A stretch of DNA of 64,000 nucleotides from Podocnemis expansa (GCA_007922195.1 ML681971.1:20443856-20507855), one strand, 5' to 3'. Counted from the stretch's first letter, positions 1-11,255 are shown. The notes: a model not told the origin generated them from the letters alone. Made by a program: numbers and translations.

Positions 1-480
1 TTTAGCCTGATGCATTGCCCCCCCAAAAACAGCCACCACCCCCAATCCCTGGAGAATATCTGAGCTTTCTTGAATCTTATGGTCCTAGCCTGTGCTTAGT
101 GCCAGGCGTGCTCACTTGCTTCCTTTGAAACAAGACAATTGCTTAGCAAAAGCGTTTTGGCAAAGGATGAAGCGTGAGGAAAAAAAGAACCTTTCATGTA
201 GCTTTATTTGCTGGTGTTTTGACTCTCAGACAACCCTGAGATGACCTGAAAAGCCCTCTGAGTGCGATTTGTTTGAAATTGCACTGAGCTCTTACTGCAA
301 ACAGATGGCGCCAGCTCCCTTGGCAATGTTACAGTGCAGCTGGGGTGAAGTAACTTTCTAGCCACCGTCTGGGGGAGAATGAAATGGAAGAGGACAGCTA
401 GCGGGAAAGCACAAAGCCTTTCGGACGGGTAGAAAATCCTGCTGGGCCCCACAAAGCTGCTGCGGGCTGAGTGCGAGCTG
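1..480. other. Upstream flank, no gene seen
   Basis: This is ordinary unique-looking sequence before the CpG island. From memory of mammalian gene order, TSR1 lies head to head with SGSM2, so its first exon could be expected on the - strand nearby. I looked for the basic TSR1 N-terminus in - strand frames and did not find it. It may start outside the window or be too diverged to see by eye. Confidence 0.4.
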
Positions 481-820
481 GTAACTCGGCTGCTGTAAGT
501 CAAGGGCCTTAACGTTATGTCTTTTGCAAGGCGACTGAAGACCAGGACTTGCTGGGCGGTGACTGGCCGAGCCGGAGCGGGAACTGGCAGGACGGCAGCG
601 GAACCCCGCAGAAACCGCAGGCAGGGATTCGACACGACAGCAGCAACGCCCGGTTGCTGTGGTTACCCGGGCTTGGAACGCATCCGCGCTGAGCGTTCTA
701 CCCGCGAACATTGAGTCCCTAGCGGCCACGCGGGAGAGCGCGAGCGCCGCACGAGCCTCCCGCCCACAGAGGCGAGCGGGGAAACCCGGCCCCAGCTTAA
801 CAGCCCCGCTCGCGCCTAGG

Positions 821-841
821 GCGGGGGCGGAAGTGACGTCA
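821..841 (+). promoter_or_regulatory. GC box plus ETS/CRE composite site
   Basis: A GC box (GCGGGGGCGG, 821-830) runs directly into CGGAAGTGACGTCA (828-841). The latter combines an ETS/GABP core (CGGAAGT) with the palindromic CRE TGACGTCA. This arrangement is common in CpG-island promoters bound by ATF/CREB and GABP. A C-run of about 13 bases follows at once. Confidence 0.6.
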
Positions 842-1090
842 CGCTGCCCCCCCCCCCCGAAACAGATGTCTCTGGCCGGGCGCGAGGCCGCGGCCGTTAG
901 TGGAGCTCCTGAGGCGAGTTTCCTGCCCGTTGTCCCCGGGCTGCCTCTTTCCCCCCTCACCACGCCGCCTGGGCCCCGGCTGCTCCCCCGGGGCACCCCG
1001 TTCCCCGGCGGAGTCTGTAACGAGGGGGTCGCTCACCCGCGGGGGCGCCCGCCCGGCCCCTGTGCGGATTGTTGCCCAATAATCCGCGCG

Positions 1091-1137
1091 GGGGGCGGGC
1101 CGGAGAGTGACGTCAGGCTGGCGCGGAAGATGGCTGC
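1091..1137 (+). promoter_or_regulatory. Proximal GC box, CRE and YY1-like site
   Basis: A GC box (1091-1100), a second perfect TGACGTCA (1108-1115) and AAGATGGCTGC (1127-1137) follow each other within 47 bases. AAGATGGC is the usual YY1 core found at or just after start sites of CpG-island promoters. The spacing suggests transcription begins close to 1115-1130 and gives a 5' UTR of about 110-130 bases. Confidence 0.5.
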
Positions 1138-1192
1138 GCAGCGGCGCGCGGGGCGGCGGCGGCGGCGGGGCTCCCCGGCCGCTTCGCGCTGA
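1130..1192 (+). CDS. Possible upstream ORF in SGSM2 5' UTR
   Basis: The ATG inside the YY1-like motif opens a 20-codon frame rich in arginine (a run of five Arg near residues 9-13) that stops at TGA 1190-1192, 50 bases before the SGSM2 ATG. It has A at -3 and G at +4, a strong start context, and lies in a different frame from the main ORF. It matters only if transcription starts upstream of 1130, which cannot be read from sequence alone. Confidence 0.3.
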   Translation: MAAQRRAGRRRRRGSPAASR

Positions 1193-1242
1193 GCCGGGCC
1201 CCGGGGCTGCAGCCCCTGCCCCGGCCCCCCCCCCCCGCAGCC

Positions 1243-1308
1243 ATGAGCGGGCCAGAGGCGGCGGCGGCGGCGGCGAAGGAGAAGCTGCTGTGGAACGCCA
1301 AGAGGCAG
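1243..1308 (+). CDS. SGSM2: SGSM2 coding exon 1
   Basis: These 22 codons encode a short alanine-rich start followed by KEKLLWNAKRQ. Human SGSM2, as I recall it, starts with a short acidic or alanine segment and then KEKLLWNVKKE, so the match is close. SGSM2 is a RUN plus TBC domain protein that binds Rab and Rap GTPases and acts as a GAP in membrane traffic. This exon lies just N-terminal to the RUN domain. The exon ends at CAG with donor GTGGGT at 1309, phase 0, and reads directly into exon 2. The start has G at -3, a fair Kozak context. A long (GCG)n run encodes six alanines (residues 6-11), which could vary between alleles. SGSM1 is the alternative, but exon 2 favours SGSM2. Confidence 0.82.
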
Positions 1309-2589
1309 GTGGGTTGGGGGAGCCCGATCGAGGCACCCGCCAGCCGAGCCCCCGGGGGGCCCAGCCTGCCATGGGGCGCGCCCTTGGGGAGTGACGGGCT
1401 GGGGGGCGCTTCTCCCCGCCCGGCAGCCGGGACGGGGGCTGAGCTGATGGCGGGAACGTGCCTGGTTAGCTCAGGGGGCTGCTCCCAGCTGGGGTAAAGG
1501 GAAGGTTTAATTCCTTCTCCTTCCCTGCCCCCCCTCCCCCTCCGCCAGGGCGCGGAGTTGTAGGGAGGGGATCTGAACTGGGCTCCTTGGTCAAAAGAAA
1601 AAAGATTGGGAGATGCCCAGCGTGCAGCTGCTTCAGCTGGGTTCCCATCCTCCGGCCTGCCCCTGGAGGCTCTTCGGGGCAGGGACCCCCTGGGAGGCTT
1701 CCCCAGGCTCGCTGGTCTCATGCCCGGTGGTATCCGAACAAGGCAGGAGATGATGGAGGCGACCAACCTGCAGCCTGGCTCTAGGGCTCTGCCCCGTGAA
1801 GGCTTGTCTGGGGGGGGGCTTTGTCATTTGTGGTTTTAGTGGTTCTTCCATGGGGGTCTCCTGCTCTAAACTGCAGCCTGTCATGCCTGTCAACTCTCAG
1901 GGGAACAGCACTTCCTTGGCATCTTGCTGGGTGAAGCCCTGTCTCAGTCTCACTGGAATCTGTAGTGGGGCGAAGGCAGCCTGAGAATGATTTCTCGCAT
2001 CTCCTGTGTTGCAAATGATGCCACAGGCGTCAATTGAGAGAGGCTGGGGTGGTGACTTCCGCCTCTTCCCTTAGGTTTTCTGCACTTGTTTAAAGGTCGG
2101 AGCCAGGCCATTACCCCACATTGGAGCAGGCTGGAGTAATGGCCGCAAGGGTGCTGAAATGTGTCCTGGTTCGCCTAGCTGACCCTTCATGCTGACAGAA
2201 GGGAGGCTGGGCACACCCAGGAGCTCAAGGGAGTCCTCTGCCCGCTGGGTTCCTGTCAGCACCAGTTCATGGACTGTGCAGGCAAGACACCAGCTATGCC
2301 AGCAGGAGCGGTTTGTCTGTGAGTGTAGGTACTCCATCTCGCTGAGAGGCTGTATTAAAGTGGATGGCAGATCTGTCTAACACTGTTTGCTTGGGGACGT
2401 AAGTTGGTTTAACTAGACTACTCAGGGGTGTAAATTTTTCAGTGTAAAACCTAATTTTCTCATGTAGACCAGGCCTTAAAGAGCATAGAGCTCCTTTGCC
2501 AGAGGACAAGAATATGATCTAGGTTCCCATGTGTGAGAAATAACACCTTGTGAGTTGTTTAGTCTTTGAATTGAGAGTTACAGACCAGG

Positions 2590-2680
2590 AACCTGTTGAT
2601 CTAGGAACTGTACAAACACAGAAGAAAAAGATGGTCTCTGTCCCCAAAGATTTTACAGTCTAAGTAAACACTTTAAACCC
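2590..2680 (-). repeat. Old interspersed repeat tail
   Basis: The phrase ending in ctgtacaaacacagaa, followed by a block like 'tctctgtccccaaagatttt', recurs at 41190, 42825 and 37985. It is the reverse complement of the 'gggcag...tgtacagc' tail seen at 24465, 36440 and 53770. This is an old MIR/LINE-tail-like amniote repeat. Confidence 0.4.
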
Positions 2681-3258
2681 TCCTTCTTTTGTTGCAAGTG
2701 GAAAATTAGCACATTGCTGCTGGTTTTTGATCTCTTAAGTGACAGGTTTAATACCATAACAAAAAAATAGGCTTCTTATGTGATGAATTTGTTTAATCTA
2801 TTTGCCAATAAGGTTGATAGAGTTAAGAGTTTGCCTTGAGTAAATAAAATAAAGCTTTGGCCAGATTGAATTAAAATCTAATTTCCCTCCAGGAGGCAAT
2901 GAATGGGAAATAGAGGCTTTATTCTGTTGTTTAACCCTTCCAGTGTGTGCAGCACAGCGGTTACACGGTTGCCTTTAGTGATTTAGCAAAATAAGCTATC
3001 AAAGACTCATTTGGATCTGCCCAACCAAATTACTGAAGCTAATTTAATATTTTTTTCTAGAAAGGTAGCACTAGTGGTGTCAAAGTGCAGCTGCAGTTGT
3101 TAGCAAAATCTTTACCCAGTTGCCTGTCCATTTCAATAAAGGAAATTTGGGATCACTGCATCTAATCTAATCTGTTCCTGATCTGATTTCATAAAGGGCC
3201 ATTCTGGGGTCCAGTGGCTGGAAGAAGTAGTTTAGACAAATTCAACCTTGACATAAAA

Positions 3259-3414
3259 CAGGGCTTGACAAATCTATGTTTCTGGTTGCCATGGTGACTG
3301 GTTTCAGTAGCCTGTCACCAAGCTCCATGGCAGAAATGTGATAGAGGAGCACCCTCTGGTAACCAAAAGTAAAATCGCTGGTGCCTAGCTGGCAGTCAGT
3401 TTTGTCCACCCCTG
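3259..3414 (+). mobile_element. Short hAT element, copy 1 of 3
   Basis: The element begins CAGGGCTTGACAAA and ends TTTTGTCCACCCCTG, imperfect terminal inverted repeats. It is flanked by an 8-bp duplication, acataaaa (3251-3258) and atataaaa (3415-3422), with one mismatch. At 156 bp it has no transposase. CAG...CTG ends with 8-bp duplications are diagnostic of the hAT superfamily. Copies 2 and 3 are at 14514 and 45117. Confidence 0.8.
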
Positions 3415-3864
3415 ATATAAAACTCAGTTTCCCAGCAGAGAGGGCTGCTAAACACTGAAGTGGTTTACCAGGGCAGCAGGTGATCTTGGAGTCTTCAGAA
3501 TGACATTTGCTATCTTTTTACATTAGAGTGTATGTTTTAGTTCAGCTTCTGGGGGAGCTTCTGTGGCCCGTGTATACAGGAGTTCAGAGTGGATAGTCAT
3601 GTAGTCCCCCTATTGATTCCCTTCCTTTACGGGCCATGGGGAAAACAGGAAGCTACATTGCCCTCAGGTGCTCTTAACAGTTGTAGCACTGCTTTAAGAC
3701 AGTGGCCATAATCAAATCTCGTGCTTCAGGACTTCAAGTTGATGCCCACGTAAAGGTATGGGAAGAAAACGTTTTCCCCAATGCTTAATTGGCCAGGCGT
3801 GTGCGTGTGCGTTCCTCTCTCTCAGATGCCTGACTGCTGTGTCTTGTTCATGTGTCTAGGATCA

Positions 3865-4185
3865 AACTGATCACCAGGCTTTGAGGTCAGGAAGGGATTC
3901 TTCCCAAAGGTCAGGTTGATTGGGACCTTGTGGGGAAGAGGATAAGATATGGTGATCTGCCTTATTTTGTGGGATGGGGTGTGAGGTCGTATTGGCATAT
4001 CTTATCTAATCATTTTCCTGCCATTGTAGGACCAGATAGTCTCTAATGTTCTGTGCTTGTTGTACCTGGTTTAGTGTAAGTTGAGTTCCTGGGCCTTATA
4101 TAGGGGTATGAGAGTGTAATTTAATGTACCGTGAGGTCAGACTAGTCATCTAATGGTCTCATCTGCCCTTTATATGCTATAAAAC
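3865..4185 (+). mobile_element. CR1-like LINE 3' end
   Basis: The phrases 'gaggtcaggaagggattctt' and 'gaggtcagactagtcatcta' are hallmarks of a CR1-type LINE 3' tail in the sense orientation. The same family appears inverted at 16788, 36030 and 37185. No reading frame remains. Confidence 0.5.
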
Positions 4186-5426
4186 AATGAATCTGGCTGA
4201 GGCCATTCTTCTAAATGGAAAAAGCTTTTATAACCTCTGCAATCCTTGGTGGTATTACAAAAATATCTTGTTTTTCCTGTGTTAGGAAGTCCTTTTGGAC
4301 ATTCGCTTTTCAGAATGATGCTTCTTATTGTTTATAGGGTAGTTTGCCTAAATGTGTGTGGCTGTGAGCAGGACTCGCTTAAATTAAATTAAATAGACCT
4401 GATCTTGTACACTTAGGCACCTGAAGCTCCCTGCTGTTTCAATGGGGGGTTAGGCAAGGATTGGATCCAAACCATGACCACTATGGAAGGGGGTTGTTGA
4501 GAGAGAAGTTAAAAAAAGGCTAGTTTAAGAATCTGGGAAAGCACGGATTAATTACCTCTGTATTTTTTAGTGGATTGATCTTAGATCAAATCTGTTTCTG
4601 TTTTGTTATCATTTGGAAAGGGAAATACAGAAACATATGACTTAAAGCACCATGAATCAGAATTGCGCGACTCTGAAAGGGTGGGGAATAGACAATGTTC
4701 CATTATCAAAGGCCTGGTTCTGTCACAGAATCGCTACTTCTCCCCCAGATTTATCAGAACAGTCATTGGTCAAATGAATGTGTCTATATGGACTTAGGGA
4801 CTGGCACACTGATTAGACCCTAGATCCTGTTAAGTTCCTATGCACTTTCTGCTTGTGGAAGTTGCAAAAAAGTCTGCAGTAGGTGGTTATGGGATAACCT
4901 GTCCTGACACTCATTAGTAAAAGGCTGCACTGAGCCCTGCAGTATGAAATGTTATCCCTCCAGAACTCTCATGGTCCCTTCTAGTGATTAAAGACAATAT
5001 CAAAGCTGCGTAAAAGATGTTTCAGCTGTCTCTTGTCTTGCCAAGCCAGAAAAAAAGGCTCTCTCGGTTCAGAGACAGTGGTGAAGCCAGGACTGAACTG
5101 ACATCAGCTTGCCTGTTGTAACTAATTAAGGCTCTTACTGGGGCTGGATTTGTAAGGTTCCTGTTTAATGCTTTCTCTTTTCACTTCCAAAACAGTTCTC
5201 CCACCTTGTGCTCCTTTGGCCATTTGTTGTACAGTTGTCAGATACTCTTCTCAATTATATTAATAAAACTGACTTTTTGAGAGGCAACCTCTTTCTGGAT
5301 TCTTCCACTTGCCTTGGTCCAGGAAGTTCTGCCTTCTGAACGAAAGAGAAGTGCAAACTCCAGACTGTGCAGACTAAATGAGGTGATTTGGGGCATAACA
5401 TTTTCTGCCAGGATTATACCTATAAA

Positions 5427-5466
5427 TTAGAGATGGAAAGGACCTATTGGATCACCTAGTCCAGCT
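5427..5466 (-). mobile_element. CR1 3' end relic
   Basis: The sequence 'gatggaaaggacctattgga' followed by 'tcacctagtccag' is the antisense of the CR1 tail (compare 44390 and 54435). Only about 40 bp survive. Confidence 0.4.
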
Positions 5467-5984
5467 AAACTGATGGGTGTGCAGCAACTGCCCTGGGGTG
5501 CAAAAACAGCAGCGTGTTTGTGGTTTGTACAGAAGGCAGTAAGCAAGCTATGAGCATAACTAGTCTTGGCCAACCTGTTGTGTGTTGTTGGGTCACACCC
5601 TTATCTTGCCCTATGCCTGGCTTCTTTGCCTGATTCCCTCAGCTTGTGCATGGTGCAAGTAAAGTGCAGGCTAAATGCTTTGTTTTAATTCCCTGTGTAG
5701 CAAACAAATCTTAGCATCTTGTACTGGAATGTAGAAATCAGCTGCTTTTGCTACGCTGCAGTCAGTCATGTCTCTTTTGCTGGCCAAGTTCAGATGCTGC
5801 CAAGTGGAGTCATCAGCTGTCACAGTTTGGTTTTAATACTACCTGGGCTTTGGGTGGTGCATGGACACTGGTGGCATACCCAGCGTGATGGGGATTGGTA
5901 ACTAACCTATCAAAAAGTGTTGGTGGTTTCTCCTTGTTCCCCCTCTAATCATGGATGTAGGCAGCTTTTCTGAGGGGAGAGAGG

Positions 5985-6130
5985 GACATGATGTAGTGGT
6001 GTGAATGCTGGACAGGGAGCTGGGAAGCCTGTGTCCGGCTATCAGTTGACCCGTTCTCCCTCCATGTCCTTGGGTAAGTCACTTAATCCCCTGGTTAAAG
6101 GGGGAAGACAGTGTTGGCCTTTAGGCACAG
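5985..6130 (+). repeat. MIR-like SINE fragment
   Basis: The string 'ccttgggtaagtcacttaat' after a 'tgtagtggtgtgaatgctgg' start is a MIR-type 5' half (tRNA-like region, then 'cctcagtttcccc' core). It is diverged. Confidence 0.45.
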
Positions 6131-6949
6131 TTAGCATTGAAGGTGACGGCTGCTGCTGGTTGAAGTGTCACGTATTGTTCCTCCTGGACGTTTCTCTGGG
6201 TGTTTAGGAGAGTATAAAATCCCCCTCAGCATCCCCCCTAATAATGCCCAAAGCATGACACTCTCTTCGGTAGAACCCTGTGAAATGCCTCTCTTGAATA
6301 ACTTTTCATGTTACTTTTGAGCCTTGTGCTGCACTTGCCCCACAGTGGTGGCCCCTGTCCTGCAAGGCTGGCCCATTGCAGTTTGGTCTGGCCTTCTGTC
6401 TGTTATGATAATGGTAGGGGGTGCTGCAACCTTGTGTGATGGAGTTGGGCCCAGCCCTAATGGACAGGAGCTGCAGTAGCCACTGCTTTGGGGAGTCTTT
6501 TCTTTTGTGCTTTGTTTTCTTTTGTTGCTTTGCCTTTGCAAAGGACAGACGTACTAGCCTTGGAATTTGCTGTGGTGTCGTTGGCACGGGCCGTATCCCA
6601 GAAGTCTGTAGCATCACAAATCCACAGGATATGGCAACTTGGCCCAGGGTGCTCAGCTGTTGCATGGATGTGGGGGAAATGATGGTGGAGGCGAGGTGGT
6701 GCAGCAGAGCAGAAAGGGCTGGATTCTGGGTGGAATCCAAATCTGGGTCTTGAAATGTGGATATGGTCCTCTGCCATTGGATAAGGCCAGACAAATCCCC
6801 ACTTCTGAACATCCATAAGGTTGAGTTGTTTGAAACCTAGATCTGCGTTTCTCTTGATGGGTGCCCTTCTTTAATGTACTGAGGTGGCTTCGGGTTCATT
6901 GTGTACTCAGGAGTGGGGGAAAAGGCCAGCATTTATGCAACAGCACTTA

Positions 6950-7145
6950 ACTCTCATTATACAGCCCTTTTTTGTAGAGACTGCCAATTGCCTTTAAAGA
7001 AGAGTAAGTGTTTATTATCCCCATTTTACAGATGGGAAAATGAGGCACAAAACTGGGTGGGATTTGCTCAAGGTGCTACAGCAGGTCAGTGCCAGAGCCC
7101 AGAGATTCTGACTACCAGTTCTGTGCTCTAGCCACTAGACCACAT
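6950..7145 (+). repeat. MIR-like SINE fragment
   Basis: It contains 'ccccattttacagatgggaa' and a 'gaggcacaaaactgggtggg' core, ending 'tctagccactagaccacatg'. This is the MIR/CORE-SINE antisense order seen several times in this window. Confidence 0.55.
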
Positions 7146-7344
7146 GGTCTGTTTAAGGGAGAAAGGAGGGCTGGGAGAAACTGCCATTCAAAAGTTTAGG
7201 AATTCCAAATTTCATTTAGCCTCAGGCTGAAATGATGTGATAATTCTGGTGAACACATGCTGCCATCTTCACTGGATCAACTTAGCGGAGTGACTAGGCA
7301 GGAGGAGGAGAGGGGAGAGACGTTGCAATGTAGACACCCTGGTA

Positions 7345-7580
7345 GCCTTGTGGTCTAGTAGGCAAGGAAGTTTTACGCACTCAGAACTCTTGGGATGCAA
7401 GAGATCTGGATCCCGTTCCTGCCACTGGTACGGTGGGTGACCTTAGCTTAGTCGTGTTACCTCACTGCCTCAGTTTTCCCGTCTGTAAGGTGGGGATAAC
7501 AGTACTGTTCTCCTCTGGAAAGTGCTGTGAGATCTACTGATGAAAAGCCTTATATAAATGTATTATTCTTATTTGCAGTT
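7345..7580 (+). repeat. MIR-like SINE plus tail
   Basis: It starts 'agccttgtggtctagtaggc', passes 'cctcactgcctcagttttcc' and ends in an AT-rich tail after 'gaaagtgctgtgagatctac'. The order fits a nearly full MIR-type SINE. Confidence 0.55.
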
Positions 7581-7709
7581 CAGTCTGTGTTTGTAGGAGC
7601 TGTAAACTTTAAAACTTTTTAAAATCTGTTTGTTTAATGATGCTCCAGGCTGTGTGGTTTTTATGTTGTAGATGGCTTATTTCCACCCATGTGTTAACTT
7701 GACAAGTTC

Positions 7710-7856
7710 CTTAGCCGTGTTAGTCTGGTTGAGCAAAACAAGCAAGGAGTCCTGTGGCACTTTCAAAGATCAACAAGTGTATATATTGCATGGACTTTTG
7801 CGATAAATGAATTTGTTAGTCTTTAAAAGTGCCACAGGACTCCTTGCTTGTTATGT
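7710..7856. repeat. Fold-back copy of a short repeat
   Basis: Two copies of the repeat family also found at 24757, 44555, 51599 and 52138 lie head to head. Positions 7737-7763 and 7826-7852 are perfect 27-bp reverse complements separated by 62 bp, so the transcript can form a long hairpin. The family carries phrases such as 'agccgtgttagtctggtt' and 'ggagtcctgtggcac'. Confidence 0.8.
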
Positions 7857-8239
7857 TGATTTGAGTTTCTCTTTGATTGCATCAAAGGTCATGTCATCTG
7901 TACTTCGAGATAACACATTTATACACCATATTCCATGAGATTAGGGCTGCCTTCCTGCCTGGCTTTGCTTCCGTTGCTGATACGCAAGTCCCAGCATCAG
8001 TTTGTATTTAGTCTTGTTAATGTTGCTTTTGGAAACAGCTGCAGTGTCTGGCATCTTGTTTTGTTTTCTGGAGAATGTTCTTGTCTGTAGTTTTTTAGGC
8101 TTTAATGCGCAGAGCTACGGCTTTGTGGTCACATTCTCGTTGCGGTTTATGATGGACTATGTTAAAGTAATATAGAAAACCTAAATGCATCACTTTCTTC
8201 GGCATGTTGCATTGGTACTAGCAAGCAAGAACAGACGGC

Positions 8240-8420
8240 AGTGTGGGCTGGAGATGAGGACAGCTATCTAAGAGATGAGATCTGAGTTTTCTTAGTGTGT
8301 CCTTGGGTGTGTCACTTAAAATCTCTCTCTGCCCTTCAGTTTCTCTCTTTGTGATCAGTGAGGACCTTGATGAGCCGCTGTGCGGCACTGTATATGTAGT
8401 TGGGATATCATTATGACAGC
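8240..8420 (+). repeat. MIR-like SINE fragment
   Basis: It holds 'tccttgggtgtgtcacttaa' and 'ctctctgcccttcagtttct', the core order of MIR, in a decayed copy. Confidence 0.4.
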
Positions 8421-8879
8421 AAGGAATTAACTTGGATCCTTAAAAAAAAAGCTAATGTTTGAGTTGAAGAAAATTCTCCAGAGATCTGTGAGCAATATCC
8501 TCCTACTCCCGAACCACAGGCTTCTATCACATGAGCTGAAAGAGTCACCATTAACCGGTAGCTGTATAAGGTCTACTGCACAGTGGAGTGATTCTGATTC
8601 CATCCCCTAGAGACCAGCGGTGGTATGTATTAAACTGCTTGTTTCAGTACTTGCCCACTTTTTTAAAGGTCCTTTTGAACACCTTGGCTATTACGATCAT
8701 GTCTGCACACAAAATAGAATGGCGTACAAGCAAGTCCAGGGAGAGAGATGCCCAAAGCACTGAACTAGAATCTCAGCATCCCACGCTGTGGCAGAATTAA
8801 GCCTGGGCATGTTGAGGTCTTTGTGAAGTGTTTTCTGTATGGCGTTGGAAGTCAAAGAGTGTTTCAGGCCTGTTATCTG

Positions 8880-9081
8880 TGTCCACCCTGCTCACCTGGG
8901 AATTGGAACCCCGGAGATGCAGGAGATGAAGGGCTCCTTCCTCCCTGACACTGAAGGTTTTTAAGAACAGGTTAGACAATCTCCTGCCAGGTGGATTTAC
9001 TAGATTTCCTTGGGTTTGCATCAAGGCTGGAGCAGGTGACTTCTCAAGGTCCCTTCCAGCCCCACATTACTGTGATTCCAT
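8880..9081 (+). mobile_element. CR1 LINE 3' end
   Basis: The C-terminal ORF2 tail is still visible ('ttaagaacaggttagacaat' corresponds to the FK.RLD motif), followed by 'ctcaaggtcccttccagccc' and the terminal 'gtgattcc'. This is the standard 3' terminus of CR1, sense orientation. Confidence 0.7.
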
Positions 9082-9464
9082 AGCTTCATGTTGGCTGAAT
9101 TGCTGGTTAAATTTGAACCGGGATCTTTTTGTCTTGGTTCAGCAGCCTTGCTGTGCTTTGAGGCCACACTGTCCTCCTTTGCTTATGGCTCAGATGTTCG
9201 AGATGGGGGACTTGTTTCTTTTCTCTGAGCCTCGTTCACGCCTCATTCACGTGTGATGAACATTACAGGAAAGTAAAGTTGCATGCTGAGGGAGCTGGCC
9301 TGAGGTCACTAGCACCCTTCTCTCCCACCCCATTCACCAGCACTGTTTCCATCCAGGAGCTGGACAAAAAATATTACCTCTTTCACATCAGGAGACTTCA
9401 AGGTGCTCCGCAGTACCATCATCTCGATTTTTGTGTCGTAGTCTGTATGCTTTGCCTGCTTCTG

Positions 9465-9645
9465 TTAAATGAGAGCATAACACACTTCATAAAACTCAAA
9501 GTGTTTTACAAAGCAGCCAGTTCTTGTTATCCTCCTACCCCACTTGACAGGTAGTGAAAGTAAGGGACACAGAGAGGAAGTGGCTGGGACAACATCATGC
9601 AGCAAGTTAATGGCAGAGTTCAGGTAAAGCCCAAGGGCCCTGAGT
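9465..9645 (+). repeat. MIR-like SINE fragment
   Basis: The string 'agtaagggacacagagagga' followed by 'aatggcagagttcaggtaaa' matches the antisense core and 5' part of MIR. Confidence 0.45.
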
Positions 9646-10927
9646 TTGAAGCCAGATATTTTAGTGTTGCAGTTCAAGCTTGCTTACATGGCATACTTTG
9701 ATTGGGAGTGGCTGGGTGGGGCAGGCAGCTCAAAGGATGGTCTGTGTTTGGAAACTAGTGTGGAGCCTGTGGCTGTAACTCTCATGTCCTGGAACAATCA
9801 AGCATGTTTCCAGGTTATGCTGCCATACCATAAATGTTGGTTGGTTTTTGGCTGTTGGCCTTGTACAGGACATGAGGATACAGTTCAGAAGAAGTGAAAT
9901 GTTTGTGCCTAAGTGCATGGGTGTGTGGTGTGTGTCTCATAGAAATACAATCACTTTCGTGTTACTAAACAAAAAATCAGTAAAAACCAAACTTTTCTTA
10001 GCACAACCATTGTGGTCTCCTGCTAGTGCAGGAGACTCAAAGAGAAACTGACTTGTTCATTTTCATGGTCCAAGCCAAAGTGACTGAGGAAGACAGATGG
10101 TGTATATGATTTTAAGACAGTGTGGAGCTTCCAAAAGCACGCAAGTAACTTTCTGTGAGATGTGTGCTCCTAAATCGCCTAGTTGCCTTCAAAAGCTCCA
10201 CCCATAGGTTTTTTTTAAGCTTTGTTTTTAAGCCTTTGAAATTTCTATGATAGGGGAAGCTGATAGTGATCATGATATTTGGATTCCATTATATATATAA
10301 AAAACACAAAACTTTGCAGGCTTAAGAACAAGCAACCAAAAAACTCTGACACCTCCATTATCTGAAACATAAGAAGTTCAGCGAGGGGGAAACCTTTGGC
10401 TCCAGAAATGCCTCCTCTTTGTTCCAAGAAATCCCATTCAGATTTTGCTTGGAGAGAAATTCCTATGAATCCCTATTTCTATTCTCTGACTGTGTTCCTC
10501 AAGGAAGTTTCGGTTAATGCTGCTAAGAAGACAGGTTGAATCGTTCATGAAAATGGGAGGAGGTCCGCCTCCTTGTGCGTGTTTATTATGGTACAGTCTT
10601 CCATTTCATTATCATAAATTCAGTTCTCCAAAGAAACTGCTTTGTTCAGTCAGGCGGTGCATGAAAGGGCAAAATTTAGGGTGCAAAGACAGCCTTAAAT
10701 CGGGTTTTCTCTAGCTTTTGAACGCGTGACTTTGCTACCTAAATAATGGTACTTTAATATAGGTTTTTTTTGGTGTTATGTGATCATTAATCACATTACA
10801 CAGAGAGGCTCCGGCCAGAATATTGGCATAGATCATGCCCGCAGTAAGAAACACGCCCTTAGGATTTCACAGTTCACAGATGAAGACGAAGGTGAGGGGA
10901 ACAGAGACAAATAGGAATATAAAGTGA

Positions 10928-11144
10928 AGGTTTGTCTACATGGTGCTTTAATGCACCACAGAAGGGCATAAATTTTAGTTCACTAAAAGTCCCTAGTGGA
11001 TGTCGATGTAGTTCCAAAGTATTGTGTTAATGTCTGTGCACTGGGGAACTTTTATAAGTGCCAACAGGGGCCACATGGGTCAATCAGTGTGGCGTGCTAG
11101 TGTGGACTGAAACTAACACCATACTAAAACAGGTATAGACAAGC
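10928..11144. mobile_element. Probable degenerate hAT-type MITE
   Basis: Imperfect inverted ends can be seen: GGTTTGTCTACAT near 10928 and TATAGACAAGC near 11144. Short TIR elements with 'TTGTCTACA' ends are common in reptile genomes. No clean target duplication is visible, so the call is tentative. Confidence 0.4.
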
Positions 11145-11255
11145 GCTGACTTGCCCAAAGTCAAACCAGCTGGCCAGTGGCAGACTGAGAAACTGGACTT
11201 GGATCTCCTGGCTCCCAGTCCAGTGCTCTGTCCACCAGGTTGTGCTGCCTCATAC
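11145..11255 (+). repeat. MIR-like SINE fragment
   Basis: The order 'gacttgcccaaagtcaaacc', 'tggcagactgagaaactgga' and 'agtgctctgtccaccagg' is the MIR 5' half in antisense. Confidence 0.5.

Larger units (their letters stand above)
500..1450 (+). promoter_or_regulatory. SGSM2: CpG island and promoter of SGSM2
   Basis: GC content and CpG density rise sharply here against AT-richer flanks, and the block encloses the start codon at 1243. It holds two perfect CRE octamers (834-841 and 1108-1115), GC boxes at 821-830 and 1091-1100, an inverted CCAAT-like element near 1073-1082, and a YY1-like AAGATGGC at 1127-1134. There is no TATA box at a convincing distance. This fits a dispersed, housekeeping-type promoter that may be bidirectional. 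The start site is not visible directly; the 1090-1140 area is the best guess. Confidence 0.8.

Noticed and set aside
1..900. TSR1 first exon on the - strand
   Set aside because: Expected from mammalian gene order, but no basic TSR1-like N-terminus is seen in - strand frames.
358..1372. Long overlapping open frames on both strands in the CpG island
   Set aside because: GC-rich sequence lacks stop codons by composition. The frames overlap, are low complexity (Pro, Arg, Ala, Gly) and have no family motif, apart from the exon at 1243.
6306..6816. 168- and 119-codon - strand ORFs
   Set aside because: They overlap each other and a + strand frame of similar length, with no recognisable domain, so they fit chance openness.
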